Shown here: piece after piece, positions 13,265 through 23,664 of the stretch
Numbering within the stretch: position 1 is the first letter of the stretch
How the letters are laid out: every line of letters starts with the position of its first letter
Assembly (NCBI GenBank): GCA_964433315.1
Contig: CAYSQO010000004.1
Coordinates: 1 to 64,000 of the forward strand
Reading direction: 5' to 3'
Origin: Aquariibacter sp964433315
GTDB taxonomy: Bacteria > Pseudomonadota > Gammaproteobacteria > Burkholderiales > Burkholderiaceae_C
DNA length: 64,000 bases
Position numbers and translations under genes: made by a program
Notes under the pieces: model-generated
What the model saw: only the letters and a program-made list of their open reading frames with translations
Told to the model about the DNA's origin: nothing
Databases searched by the model: none

Positions 13265-14950
13265 ATGCCGACCCAAGACCCCTCCCTGCCGCCCCGCGGC
13301 GACCGCACCCCCGCCTGGGCCGCGCTGGCCGCCCTGCAGCGCACGCACGGGGCCGGCTTCGACCTGCAGTCGGCCTTCGCCGCCGACCCGCAGCGCGCGG
13401 CGCGCTTCACTGTCGAGGCCCCGGGCCTGCGCGCCGACCTGTCGAAGCAGCATTGGGACGACGCGATCCTCGCGCAGCTGCTGGCCCTGGCCGAGCAGGT
13501 CCAGCTGCCGGCGCGGCGGGCCGCGCAGTTCGCCGGCCAGGTCGCCAACCCCACCGAGGGCCGGCCGGCCCTGCACACGGCGCTGCGCGCGCCGCGCGGC
13601 AGCGGCGGGCCCTTCGAGGCCGAGGTGCATGGCGTGCTGGACCGCCTGCTGGCCTATGCCGAGCGCGTGCGCGCCGAGGCCGACGCCGGCACCGGGCCCG
13701 AGGGCCGGCCGCCGATCCGCCACATCGTCAACCTCGGCATCGGCGGCAGCGACCTGGGCCCGCAGATGGTCGTGCCGGCCCTGCGCGCGCACAGCCACCC
13801 GGGCCTGAGCCTGCACTTCGCGGGCAATGTGGACGGCCACGACCTGCTGCCCCTGCTGGCCCGCCTGAAGCCCGAGGAGACGCTGTTCATCATCGCCTCC
13901 AAGACCTTCACCACCCAGGAGACCATGGCCAATGCGCGGCTGGCCCGCGCCTGGTTCCTGGCCGAGGGCGGCACGGACATCGCGCGCCACTTCGTCGCGA
14001 CCACCACGAACGTGAAGGCGGCCGCCGAGTTCGGCATCCGCACCACCTTCGGCTTCTGGGACTGGGTCGGGGGCCGCTACTCGCTGTGGAGCGCGATCGG
14101 CCTGCCGATCGCCCTCGCGCTGGGCGAAGCCGGCTTCCGCGCGCTGCTGGCCGGGGCGCATGCCATGGACCGCCACGCCGCCGAAGCCCCGCTGGCCGAG
14201 AACCTGCCGACCCTGCTCGGCCTGCTGGACGTCTGGCTGCGCAACTTCCGGGGCTGCCCCAGCCGCAACCTGGCGCCCTACCACCAGGGTCTGGCGCGGC
14301 TGCCGGCCTGGCTGCAGCAGCTGGAGATGGAGAGCAACGGCAAGGGCGTGGACCTGGCCGGCGAGCCGCTGCCCTTCGCGACCAGCCCGGTCGTCTGGGG
14401 CGAGGCCGGCACCAACGGCCAGCACGCCTTCTTCCAGATGCTGCACCAGGGCACGGACACGGTGCCGGTGGAGTTCATCCTCGTGCGCGAGCCGGCCACC
14501 GGCGTCGAGCGCCTGAAGCCCGCCACCGCCGCCGCCCTGGCGCCGCTGCTGGCCGAGCAGCAGCGCATGCTGCTGGCCAACGGCCTGGCCCAGGCCCAGG
14601 CCCTGATGCTGGGCAAGACCGCCGAGCAGGCCCTGGGCGAGACGGTGCCCACCGCCGCGCCGGACCAGGCCCCCGAGCTCATCGCCCGCCACCGCCGCTT
14701 CCCCGGCAACCGGCCCAGCACCCTGCTGATGCTGGAGCGCCTGGACCCCTGGCACCTCGGGGCGCTGCTGGCGATGTACGAGCACCGCGTCTTCACCAGC
14801 GCCGCGGTCTGGGGCATCAACCCCTTCGACCAGTGGGGCGTGGAGCTGGGCAAGAGCCTGTGCAACGCCCTGCTGCCGCGGCTGGGCAGCGGCGATACCA
14901 CGGGCCTGGATGGCTCCACCGCCGCCGCGCTGGACTGGCTGCGCGGCTGA
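13265..14950 (+). CDS. pgi: Glucose-6-phosphate isomerase
   Basis: Interconverts glucose-6-phosphate and fructose-6-phosphate. 561 residues, slightly longer than E. coli Pgi. The SIS-type core has NLGIGGSDLGPQMV, FIIASKTFTTQETM, the signature WVGGRYSLWSAIGLPIAL, GEAGTNGQHAFFQMLHQG (catalytic Glu/His region) and the C-terminal WGINPFDQWGVELGK with the conserved Lys. Pairing with tal joins glycolysis/gluconeogenesis to the non-oxidative pentose phosphate steps. It is convergent with the minus-strand M20 gene 72 bp away, and no clear terminator is visible in that gap. Confidence 0.97.
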   Translation: MPTQDPSLPPRGDRTPAWAALAALQRTHGAGFDLQSAFAADPQRAARFTVEAPGLRADLSKQHWDDAILAQLLALAEQVQLPARRAAQFAGQVANPTEGRPALHTALRAPRGSGGPFEAEVHGVLDRLLAYAERVRAEADAGTGPEGRPPIRHIVNLGIGGSDLGPQMVVPALRAHSHPGLSLHFAGNVDGHDLLPLLARLKPEETLFIIASKTFTTQETMANARLARAWFLAEGGTDIARHFVATTTNVKAAAEFGIRTTFGFWDWVGGRYSLWSAIGLPIALALGEAGFRALLAGAHAMDRHAAEAPLAENLPTLLGLLDVWLRNFRGCPSRNLAPYHQGLARLPAWLQQLEMESNGKGVDLAGEPLPFATSPVVWGEAGTNGQHAFFQMLHQGTDTVPVEFILVREPATGVERLKPATAAALAPLLAEQQRMLLANGLAQAQALMLGKTAEQALGETVPTAAPDQAPELIARHRRFPGNRPSTLLMLERLDPWHLGALLAMYEHRVFTSAAVWGINPFDQWGVELGKSLCNALLPRLGSGDTTGLDGSTAAALDWLRG

Positions 14951-15022
14951 AGCCCGCGCGGGGCGCGCGCGCCTCGCGCCATCCCCCGCCCGCGCTGGGC
15001 CGGGGCCGTCAAGCCGCTCCGC

Positions 15023-16240
15023 TCAGCCCGGCTGCGGGGCCAGCCAGCGTTCGGCCAGGGCCAGCCAGAGCCGCGCGCCGACCGGGATCAGCCGGTCGTT
15101 GAAGTCGTAGCTGGGGTTGTGCAGCATGCAGGGCCCCAGGCCGTGGCCGGCCTCGCGGTGGCCGCCGTCGCCATTGCCCAGCACGAAGTAGGCGCCGGGC
15201 TTTTCCTGCAGGAAGAAGCTGAAGTCCTCGGCGCCCATGGTCGGCTCGAAGACGAGGGTGCGCTCGGCGCCGACGACCTGCTGCATCACCTCGCGCAGCA
15301 GCGCCGTCTCGGCCGGGTGGTTGACCGTCGGCGGGTAGTTGCGCTGGAACTCGAAGTCGCAGCGCGCGCCCCAGGCGGCGCACAGGCCCTCGCTGAGTTC
15401 ACGCATGCGCCGCTCGATCAGGTCCAGCACCTCGGTCGTGAAGCTGCGCACCGTGCCCTGCAGCTCGCAGCGGTCGGGGATCACGTTGGTGGCCTCGCCG
15501 GCCTTGAGCATGGTGACCGAGACCACGCCGGTGTCGATGGGCCGCACCTGGCGCGCGACGATGGTCTGGAAGGCCTGGATCAGCGCGGCCGCCAGCGGCA
15601 CCGGATCGATGCCCAGGTGCGGCATGGCCGCATGCGCGCCCTTGCCGTGCAGCGTGATGCGGAACTCGTTGCTCGACGCGAAGCAGGGCCCGTCGCATAC
15701 CGCGAAGCTGCCCTCCGGCAGGCCGGGCCAGTTGTGCAGGCCGTAGATGGCGTCCATCGGACAGCGTTCGAACAGGCCGTCGCGCATCATCTCGCGCGCG
15801 CCCCCGCCGCCTTCCTCGGCCGGCTGGAAGATCAGGTAGACCGTGCCGTCCAGCCGCCCCGCGGCGGCGGCATCGCGCAGCGGCCGTGCGGCGGCCAGCA
15901 GGGTGGCGGTGTGGCCGTCGTGGCCGCAGGCGTGCATGCGGCCGGCGAAGCGGCTGGCGTGCGCGAAGGTGTTGCGCTCGGTCATCGGCAGCGCGTCCAT
16001 GTCGGCCCGCAGGCCGAGGCCGCGTGGCGAGCGGCCGCCCTTGATCACGCCGACCACACCCGTCCGGCCCAGGCCGCGGATCACCGGGATGCCCCAGCCT
16101 TCCAGCGTGCGCGCCACCAGCGCGCTGGTGCGCTCTTCCTGGAAGCTCAGCTCCGGGTGGGCATGCAGGTCGCGGCGCAGGGCGCTCAGCGCCGGCAGGT
16201 CGGCGTCCAGCGCGGCAAGCACGGGATCGGGGGAAGACAT
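15023..16240 (-). CDS. M20 family amidohydrolase (hippurate hydrolase-like)
   Basis: 405-residue zinc-dependent amidohydrolase of the M20D branch, which removes acyl groups from N-acyl amino acids (hippurate, indole-acetyl or similar amides). N-terminal LRRDLHAHPELSFQEERTS, metal-binding ACGHDGHTA and QPAEEGGGGAREM (catalytic Glu), the lid domain with GKGAHAAMPH, and C-terminal MGAEDFSFFLQEKPGA are all intact. No signal peptide. The ATG at 16240 starts MSSPDPVL; an in-frame extension upstream runs antisense through the next gene and is not real. The substrate cannot be assigned. Confidence 0.93.
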   Translation of the reverse strand: MSSPDPVLAALDADLPALSALRRDLHAHPELSFQEERTSALVARTLEGWGIPVIRGLGRTGVVGVIKGGRSPRGLGLRADMDALPMTERNTFAHASRFAGRMHACGHDGHTATLLAAARPLRDAAAAGRLDGTVYLIFQPAEEGGGGAREMMRDGLFERCPMDAIYGLHNWPGLPEGSFAVCDGPCFASSNEFRITLHGKGAHAAMPHLGIDPVPLAAALIQAFQTIVARQVRPIDTGVVSVTMLKAGEATNVIPDRCELQGTVRSFTTEVLDLIERRMRELSEGLCAAWGARCDFEFQRNYPPTVNHPAETALLREVMQQVVGAERTLVFEPTMGAEDFSFFLQEKPGAYFVLGNGDGGHREAGHGLGPCMLHNPSYDFNDRLIPVGARLWLALAERWLAPQPG

Positions 16241-16339
16241 CGTTCGCGGCTCGGCAGAAGGTCGAATCCATGGTACCCCCGGCCCGTGACCGCGGGCCGG
16301 CGTGGGGCCGGACGGGGGCATGCCATCATCCCGGCCGAC

Positions 16340-17446
16340 ATGTGCAAGCGCCTGCTGACCCGACTGTTGCTGCTGGCCGGCCTGCTCGCGCTGGCAGGCT
16401 GCGAGACGGCCGGCTACTACGCGCAGTCCGTCGGCGGGCACCTGGCCCTGCTGCGGGCAGCACGACCCGTGCCCGAACTGCTGGCCGACCCGGCCACCCC
16501 GCCCGGGCTGCGCACGCGCCTGCAGCGCAGCCAGCAGATGCGCGACTTCGCGGTGCGCGAGCTGGCCCTGCCCGACAACGCCAGCTACCGCCGCTACGCC
16601 GCGCTGGACCGGCCGGCCGTGGTCTGGAACGTGGCTGCCGCGCCGCCCGACTCGCTGGTGCTGCGCCGCTGGTGCTTCCCGGTGGCCGGCTGCGTCGGCT
16701 ACCGCGGCTACTTCGACCGCGCCGCCGCGGAGGCCGAGGCTGCCCGCCTGCGCGAGGCCGAGGGCCTGGAGACCGTCGTCCTGCCGGTGCCGGCCTACTC
16801 CACCCTGGGCAAGCTGCCGGGCGACTGGTTCGCCGATCCGCTGCCGTCCACCCTGATCCACTGGCCCGAGCCCGAGCTGGCGCGGCTGATCTTCCACGAG
16901 CTGGCCCACCAGCGGGTCTACGAGGCCGGCGACACCGCCTTCAACGAAAGCTACGCGACCGCCGTCGAGCGCCTGGGCGGCGCCCGCTGGCTGGCGGCCG
17001 AGGCCGGCCCCGAGGCCCGCGCGGCCGATGCCGCCTTCGAGGCCCGGCGCGAGGCCTTCCGCGCCCTCGTGGCCCGCTACCGCCTGCAGCTCGAAGCGCG
17101 CTACCGCGCCGGCGGACCGCCCGAGGCCCTGGCCGCCGACAAGGCCCGCCTCTACGCCGAACTGCGCGCCGAGCACGCCGCCCTGCGCGACGGCGCCTGG
17201 GGCGGCGACCGCCGCTACGACGCCTGGTTCGCCCGCGCCAACAACGCCCTGCTGGGCCTGCAGGCGGCCTACTTCGGCTGGGTGCCGGCCTTCGAGGCCC
17301 TGTTCGAGCGCGAGGGCCGGGACTTCGCGCGCTTCCATGCCGCCGTCGAGGCCCTGGCCGGCTTGCCGAGCGCGGAGCGGGAGGCCACACTGCGCGCCCT
17401 CCTGCCGCCCGAGCCCGCGGCCGCCCCGGCCGCTCCGGCCCCCTGA
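16340..17446 (+). CDS. Predicted aminopeptidase, lipoprotein (COG4324)
   Basis: 368-residue protein of the uncharacterised Aminopep family (predicted zinc metallopeptidase). The N-terminal lipoprotein signal is hydrophobic LLLLAGLLALAGC, with Cys at about 21, so it is probably membrane-anchored in the periplasm. A gluzincin-type motif FHELAHQRVY with a downstream Glu in NESYATAVE forms the likely metal site. GCVGYRGYFD and KLPGDWFADPLPSTL are also family blocks. Divergent from the M20 gene (99 bp apart) and followed after 15 bp by the PHA-region protein. The substrate is unknown. Confidence 0.85.
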   Translation: MCKRLLTRLLLLAGLLALAGCETAGYYAQSVGGHLALLRAARPVPELLADPATPPGLRTRLQRSQQMRDFAVRELALPDNASYRRYAALDRPAVVWNVAAAPPDSLVLRRWCFPVAGCVGYRGYFDRAAAEAEAARLREAEGLETVVLPVPAYSTLGKLPGDWFADPLPSTLIHWPEPELARLIFHELAHQRVYEAGDTAFNESYATAVERLGGARWLAAEAGPEARAADAAFEARREAFRALVARYRLQLEARYRAGGPPEALAADKARLYAELRAEHAALRDGAWGGDRRYDAWFARANNALLGLQAAYFGWVPAFEALFEREGRDFARFHAAVEALAGLPSAEREATLRALLPPEPAAAPAAPAP

Positions 17447-17461
17447 ACCCTGCACCCGCCC

Positions 17462-17779
17462 ATGCCCGTTCTCCACATCCACCGTGACCACGCCCTGGGC
17501 CTGGGCCGCGCCCGCGAGCTGGCTGCCCGCTGGGTCGAGGAGGCCGAGGCCCGCTTCGGCCTGCGCTGCAGCCCGCAGCCGGGCGAGGCCGGGGACACCG
17601 TGCGCTTCCAGCGGCCCGGCGTGCAGGGCGAGCTGCGGGTCGCGGCCGACCACTTCGGCCTGGAGGCCCGGCTGGGCCTGGTGCTGGGGGCCTTTGCCCC
17701 GCGCATCCAGGCCGAGATCGAGGCCAACCTCGACCGCCTGCTGGCCGGCGAGGGCGGCCCGCCGTCGACGGCCGCCTGA
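17462..17779 (+). CDS. Polyhydroxyalkanoic acid system family protein
   Basis: 105 residues of the PHA_gran_rgn family: start MPVLHIHRDHALGLGRARELAARW, then VRFQRPGVQGELRVAADHFGLEARLGLVLGAF and IEANLDRLLAG. The family is named for proteins found near polyhydroxyalkanoate granule genes; its biochemical role is not established. No other PHA genes are near. It overlaps nothing and converges on the acyltransferase gene 22 bp away. Confidence 0.85.
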   Translation: MPVLHIHRDHALGLGRARELAARWVEEAEARFGLRCSPQPGEAGDTVRFQRPGVQGELRVAADHFGLEARLGLVLGAFAPRIQAEIEANLDRLLAGEGGPPSTAA

Positions 17780-17801
17780 GCGTCGCCGGCGGCCGGGACG
17801 C

Positions 17802-18407
17802 TCAGCGCCCGTCCGGGAAGAAGTGCGCGACGCGCTGACGGACCAGCTCGGGTTCCAGCGCGGCGTCGAAGCCGCTCGCGCCACGCTGCCGGAGCAGCCC
17901 CGCCCAGGGCAGGGTGGCGGTCTCGGCCTTCAGGCGCTGGTGGTAGTCGTCGAAGCGACCGATCACCCGCGCCGGCACGCCACCGACGATGCTGCCCTCC
18001 GGCACGTCCCGGGTCACGACGGCGCCGGCCGCCACGATGGCGCGCGGCCCGATCGACACGCCGCGCAGCACGATCGCGCCGTGGCCGATGAAGACATGGT
18101 CATGCACGACGATGGGCCCGACTGCGTCGACCGTCTCGCCATCGAGCTGCGAGAACACCGCGGCCGAGGCGTCGTGCCCGATCAGCGCGCAGTCCGCCAG
18201 CACGATGTGGCTGCCGAGCCAGACATAGGCCGGATCGGTGATCCGCGCGCCCAGGTTGATGTGCACCTGCTGGCCGATGTGGCGCAGCCCGCCGCGCGCA
18301 CGCAGGAACTCGACATGCTGCGCAACGGTGCGGACGGCAAGCCGCCGGTAGAGCCCGACCAGGCGGCCGTGGCGTAGGGCGAGGTGGCGCAGCAGGCGTC
18401 GCAGCAT
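17802..18407 (-). CDS. Hexapeptide-repeat (left-handed beta-helix) acyltransferase
   Basis: 201-residue trimeric acyltransferase of the LbH family (serine/maltose/colanic-acid acetyltransferase type). Hexad-repeat turns run through HINLGARITDPAYVWLGSHI and again VGPIVVHDHVFIGHGAIVLR to GAVVTRDVPEGSIVGGVPAR, the last being the usual coenzyme A-binding end of the helix. The acceptor could be a sugar or surface polysaccharide but no neighbour tells which. It lies downstream of the acyl-CoA-binding protein gene on the same strand (78-bp gap), perhaps cotranscribed. Confidence 0.85.
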   Translation of the reverse strand: MLRRLLRHLALRHGRLVGLYRRLAVRTVAQHVEFLRARGGLRHIGQQVHINLGARITDPAYVWLGSHIVLADCALIGHDASAAVFSQLDGETVDAVGPIVVHDHVFIGHGAIVLRGVSIGPRAIVAAGAVVTRDVPEGSIVGGVPARVIGRFDDYHQRLKAETATLPWAGLLRQRGASGFDAALEPELVRQRVAHFFPDGR

Positions 18408-18485
18408 GGGCGGGGTGGGGTGGAGGAGGGGACGGGTCCTGCCTGCAAGCCGGTGCGGTGCCTGGGGGGCGGCGCGGCCTGCGCG

Positions 18486-18740
18486 TCAGCGCAGGGCGTC
18501 CACCAGGTCGATGTACTGCTGCATCGCGGCCTCGGGCGCGAGGCCCTGGAGCGAGGCCCAGGCATCGTGCTTGGCGCGGCCGACGAAGTCGGTGAAGCCG
18601 GGACGCTCGCCCTCGACATCGCCGGCCGAGGCCTGCTTGTAGAGCGCGTACAGCTTGAGCAGCGTGGCATTGTCCGGGCGCTCGGACAGCTGCTTGGAGG
18701 CCGCGACGGCCTGTTCGAAGAGGGTGCTCAGCTCGGCCAT
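18486..18740 (-). CDS. Acyl-CoA-binding protein
   Basis: 84-residue four-helix acyl-CoA-binding protein that buffers and carries long-chain acyl-CoA esters. The signature spans LLKLYALYKQASAGDVEGER, then PGFTDFVGRAKHDAWASLQG and AAMQQYIDLVDALR, holding the Tyr and Lys that contact the CoA 3'-phosphate. Length matches the eukaryotic family; it is found in only part of the bacteria. The start MAELSTLFE at 18740 is chosen over longer in-frame versions. Confidence 0.93.
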   Translation of the reverse strand: MAELSTLFEQAVAASKQLSERPDNATLLKLYALYKQASAGDVEGERPGFTDFVGRAKHDAWASLQGLAPEAAMQQYIDLVDALR

Positions 18741-18873
18741 GGTCGAAAGAAGGGCGTGGGTTGCGGGGCGGCGTGCCGGCGACGGGCCGATGCCGTGAGG
18801 CGCTTTTACCACCGGGCGGCAGCGGCGGGCCCTCTCTAGAATCCCCCGGCCTTTCCGAACCGGTGCCCGCCCC

Positions 18874-19851
18874 TTGCCGTCTCCCCTGTCCGCCGACCTG
18901 CCGGCCCCGGCCGCGCCACCGTCCGGCCATCCGGCCGTGCGTTTCGAGGGTGTCGAGAAGCGCTATGCCCGCAAGGGCGCCCCGCCGCTGCAGGCCCTGC
19001 AGGGGGTCAGCTTCGACATCCAGCCCGGCGAGTTCTTCGGCCTGCTCGGCCCCAACGGGGCCGGCAAGACCACGCTGATCAGCCTGCTGGCCGGCCTGGC
19101 CCGGGCCAGCGCGGGGCGCATCGAGGTGATGGGCCACGAGGTGGTGCACGACTACGCAGCCGCGCGCCGGGCCCTGGGCATCGTGCCGCAGGAGCTGGTC
19201 TTCGACCCCTTCTTCAGCGTGCGCGAGACCCTGCGCATCCAGAGCGGCTACTTCGGCCTGCGTCGCAACGAGGCCTGGATCGACGAGCTGCTGGAGGCCC
19301 TGGGCCTGGCCGACAAGGCCGGCGCCAACATGCGCCAGCTCTCCGGGGGCATGAAGCGCCGCGTGCTGGTGGCCCAGGCCCTGGTGCACCGCCCGCCGGT
19401 GATCGTGCTCGACGAGCCCACGGCCGGCGTTGACGTGGAGCTGCGCCAGACCCTCTGGGCCTTCATCAGCCGCCTCAACCGCGCCGGCCACACCGTGCTG
19501 CTGACCACGCATTACCTGGAGGAGGCGGAGGCCCTGTGCCACCGCATCGCCATGCTCAAGCAGGGCCGGGTGGTGGCGCTGGACCGCACGGCCGCGCTGC
19601 TGGCCGGTTCGGCCCATCCCGTGCTGCGATTCAAGACCGACGATGCCCTGCCGCCGGCCCTGGCCGCGCAGGCCCGCGTCACCGGCCGCACCGTGCAGCT
19701 GCCGGCCCGCGAGGTGCATGGTGTCGAGACCCTGCTGGCCGGCCTGCGCGAGGCCGGGGTGCGGGTGGAGGACCTGGAGATCGGCCGCGCCGACCTGGAG
19801 GATGTCTTCCTCGGCCTGATGGCCGCGCAGACGCCGGAGGCCGCCCGATGA
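18874..19851 (+). CDS. ABC exporter ATP-binding protein (YadG-like)
   Basis: 325-residue ATPase paired with the permease that follows (4-bp overlap). Walker A GPNGAGKT, Q-loop in GIVPQELVFDPFFSVRETL, signature LSGGMKRRVLVAQAL, Walker B VIVLDEPTAGVD, switch His in TTHYLEEAE. The C-terminal extension DLEDVFLGLM is typical of ABC-2 exporters. The start is TTG at 18874, with GTG at 18937 as an alternative because no in-frame ATG is available. The pair resembles E. coli YadG/YadH, whose substrate is unknown. Confidence 0.9.
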   Translation: MPSPLSADLPAPAAPPSGHPAVRFEGVEKRYARKGAPPLQALQGVSFDIQPGEFFGLLGPNGAGKTTLISLLAGLARASAGRIEVMGHEVVHDYAAARRALGIVPQELVFDPFFSVRETLRIQSGYFGLRRNEAWIDELLEALGLADKAGANMRQLSGGMKRRVLVAQALVHRPPVIVLDEPTAGVDVELRQTLWAFISRLNRAGHTVLLTTHYLEEAEALCHRIAMLKQGRVVALDRTAALLAGSAHPVLRFKTDDALPPALAAQARVTGRTVQLPAREVHGVETLLAGLREAGVRVEDLEIGRADLEDVFLGLMAAQTPEAAR

Positions 19852-20627
19852 TTGCCGCCGTCCGACGCGCCCTGGCCGGCGCCGCCCCGCTGTTCCGCAA
19901 GGAGCTGCTGCGCTTCTGGAAGGTGGCCTTCCAGACCATCGCCGCCCCGGTGCTGACCGCGGTGCTCTACCTGCTGATCTTCGGCCACGTGCTCGACGAG
20001 CGCGTGCAGGTCTTCGACGGCGTGGGCTACACCGCCTTCCTCATCCCCGGCCTGGTGATGATGAGCGTGCTGCAGAACGCCTTCGCCAACAGCTCGTCCT
20101 CGCTGGTGCAGAGCAAGATCACCGGCAACCTGGTCTTCCTGCTGGTCACGCCGCTGTCGCACTGGGCCTGGTTCGCGGCCTATGTCGGCGCGGCCGTGGT
20201 GCGCGGCCTGGCGGTGGGCGGCGGGGTGCTGCTGGTCACGGCCTGGTTCGCGCCGCTGCGCCTGGCCGAGCCGCTGTGGGTGCTGGTCTTCGCGCTGCTG
20301 GGCGCCGGCATGCTCGGCACGCTGGGCCTGATCGCCGGCCTGTGGGCCGACAAGTTCGACCAGATGGCGGCCTTCCAGAACTTCCTCATCATGCCGATGA
20401 CCTTCCTGGCCGGCGTCTTCTACTCGGTGCACAGCCTGCCGGCCGTGTGGCAGGCGGTCAGCCACCTGAACCCCTTCTTCTACATGGTCGACGGCTTCCG
20501 GCGCGGCTTCTTCGGCGTCAGCGATGTCTCGCCCTGGCTCAGCCTGCTGATCGTCGGCGGCGCCTTCCTGGCCGTCGCGGCGCTCGCCCTGCGCCTGCTG
20601 GCCCGCGGCTACAAGATCCGCCACTGA
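19848..20627 (+). CDS. ABC-2 type exporter permease (YadH-like)
   Basis: 259-residue inner-membrane permease with about six transmembrane segments and the ABC-2 signature region FLAGVFYSVHSLPAVWQAVS followed by HLNPFFYMVDGFRRGFFG. The N-terminal cytoplasmic helix FRKELLRFWKVAFQTIAAP is typical of the YadH/NodJ group. It ends 7 bp from the converging LemA-like gene. Substrate unknown. Confidence 0.9.
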   Translation: MIAAVRRALAGAAPLFRKELLRFWKVAFQTIAAPVLTAVLYLLIFGHVLDERVQVFDGVGYTAFLIPGLVMMSVLQNAFANSSSSLVQSKITGNLVFLLVTPLSHWAWFAAYVGAAVVRGLAVGGGVLLVTAWFAPLRLAEPLWVLVFALLGAGMLGTLGLIAGLWADKFDQMAAFQNFLIMPMTFLAGVFYSVHSLPAVWQAVSHLNPFFYMVDGFRRGFFGVSDVSPWLSLLIVGGAFLAVAALALRLLARGYKIRH

Positions 20628-20634
20628 GGCCGGC

Positions 20635-21183
20635 TCAGGCGCCGGCCGGCGGTTCCGGCAGGCTCAGCGCCTGGGGGAAGCCGAACAGGCCGGCGATCGC
20701 CTGGTCCGGCGGCTGCAGCACCGCGCGGTTGTAGCGCGCCGACTGGTGGTTGAAGTCGGCCCGGGCCTCGGCCAGCCGGCGGGCAGCGGCCTGTGTGCCG
20801 GGGTCGACCGGGGCCAGCGCCGGGTAGGCGCGACGCAGCAGCGCCAGCGCCGCGAAGGCCTGGCCCAGCTCGGCCTCGGCCGCGATCCAGCGGGCCATGC
20901 GGGCTGGGTCCAGCGGGGCCTCACCGGCCGCCTGCAGGGCCTGGCGCGCCCGCTGCCCGCAGGCCGTCAGGGCGTCCAGCCGCGCCGACTCGCCCGGCAC
21001 CGCCGGCCGCAGACGCGCGGCCTCGGCCAGCTGCTGATCGATCAGGCCCTGCGCCGCCTCGGCCACCGGTCCGAAGGCGGCCTGCAGCCGGCGGCGCAGG
21101 CGCAGCAGATGCAGCAGCGCGCCGAGCGCCCAGGCCAGCACACCGACGATCAGTCCGATCAAGAGCACTTCGCTGGAAGCCAT
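20635..21183 (-). CDS. LemA family protein
   Basis: 182 residues. A short periplasmic N-terminus and one transmembrane helix (about 6-28, LLIGLIVGVLAWALGALLHL) are followed by a long helical domain and the family ending FNHQSARYNRAVLQPPDQAI with AGLFGFPQA, matching the conserved YN---YN---P---A-LFGF pattern of LemA. Function is not established. The family is most divergent in its middle third, as here. Confidence 0.75.
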   Translation of the reverse strand: MASSEVLLIGLIVGVLAWALGALLHLLRLRRRLQAAFGPVAEAAQGLIDQQLAEAARLRPAVPGESARLDALTACGQRARQALQAAGEAPLDPARMARWIAAEAELGQAFAALALLRRAYPALAPVDPGTQAAARRLAEARADFNHQSARYNRAVLQPPDQAIAGLFGFPQALSLPEPPAGA

Positions 21184-21299
21184 GGTCCTCCCGGTCCGCG
21201 CCCCGGCGGGGGCGGTTTCCGGCGGGCACTTTAAGCCGCGCCGGCCCGCCCGGCACCCCCCGCGCTTCCCGACCTTCGGGGCCTGCCTACAATCCGGGC

Positions 21300-21563
21300 A
21301 TGGCCGATCCGACCCCCGACGACGTCCAGCGCTACATCGCGCTGGGCCTGCAGTGCGCCCATCTCCAGGTTGAAGGCGACGGCCGGCACTTCTTCGCGAC
21401 CATCGTCTCGTCCGAGTTCGACGGCCTGAACCGCGTCGCGCGCCACCAGCGCGTCTACCGCGCGCTCGGCGACCGCATGCGCGAGCAGATCCACGCGCTG
21501 TCGATGAAGACCCTGACCCCGGCGGAGTTCGACGCCGCCGCGGCCCACCCCACCCACCCCTGA
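21300..21563 (+). CDS. BolA family protein (IbaG/BolA-like)
   Basis: 87 residues with the BolA class II-like fold: start PTPDDVQRYIALGL, then VEGDGRHFFATIVSSEFDGL and RVARHQRVYRALGDRM, ending IHALSMKTLTPAEF. Such proteins work with monothiol glutaredoxins in iron-sulfur cluster handling. The conserved His in RHQRVY is present. It lies 88 bp before murA on the same strand, the usual place for ibaG next to murA in proteobacteria, which favours the IbaG assignment. Confidence 0.9.
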   Translation: MADPTPDDVQRYIALGLQCAHLQVEGDGRHFFATIVSSEFDGLNRVARHQRVYRALGDRMREQIHALSMKTLTPAEFDAAAAHPTHP

Positions 21564-21650
21564 TTCCGGCCGCGCGGCCCGCGCGGTCCGGCAGGCGGTG
21601 TGCGCGTCCCGGCGCAGCCGCTTCCGGCGCGGGCCCGGCGGCTTTCCACG

Positions 21651-22984
<1,334 letters not shown>

Positions 22985-22988
<4 letters not shown>

Positions 22989-23641
22989 TCACCCTGGCGC
23001 TCTCCAAGGGCCGCATCTTCGAAGAGACGCTGCCGCTGCTGGCCGCCGCGGGCATCACCGTCGGCGAGGATCCCGAGAAGTCCCGCAAGCTCATCCTGCC
23101 GACCAACCAGCCGGACGTGCGCATCGTCATGGTCCGCGCCAGCGACGTGCCGACCTATGTCGAGCACGGCGGCGCCGACCTGGGCGTGGCCGGCCGCGAC
23201 GTGCTGCTGGAGCATGCGGCCGGAGGCGTCGGCGGGGTGGCGCTCTACCAGCCGCTGGACCTGAAGATCGCCCGCTGCCGCCTGAGCGTGGCGGTGCGCG
23301 AGGACTTCGACTACGCCAGCGCCGTGCGCCAGGGCTCGCGCATCCGCGTGGCCAGCAAGTACGTGCACCTGGCCCGCCAGCACTTCGCCGACAAGGGCGT
23401 GCACGTCGACCTGATCAAGCTTTACGGCTCCATGGAGCTGGCGCCGCTGACCGGCCTGGCTGACGCCATCGTCGACCTGGTCTCGACCGGCGGCACCCTG
23501 CGCGCCAACCACCTCCGCGAGGTCGAGAAGATCATGGACATCTCCTCGCGCCTTGTCGTCAACGCCGCCGCGCTGAAGCTGCAGCGCGAGCCCATCCGCC
23601 GGCTGATCGAGGCCTTCGCCTCGGCCCTGCCGCAGGACTGA
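22985..23641 (+). CDS. hisG: ATP phosphoribosyltransferase, short form
   Basis: First step of histidine synthesis: ATP + PRPP to phosphoribosyl-ATP. 218 residues, so it belongs to the short HisG class that lacks the C-terminal histidine-binding domain and needs the regulatory partner HisZ, which is not in this window. Start MITLALSKGRIFEETLPLL, then VEHGGADLGVAGRDVLLE and DAIVDLVSTGGTLRANHL, the PRPP-binding loop. Coupled to murA by ATGA. Confidence 0.96.
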
Positions 23642-23664
23642 ACCGCCCCCCGGAAGGCCCCCCG

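Noticed and set aside
15023..17884. Extending the M20 peptidase upstream to 953 residues
   Set aside because: The extra part is antisense to the aminopeptidase and PHA genes; the family start is at 16240.
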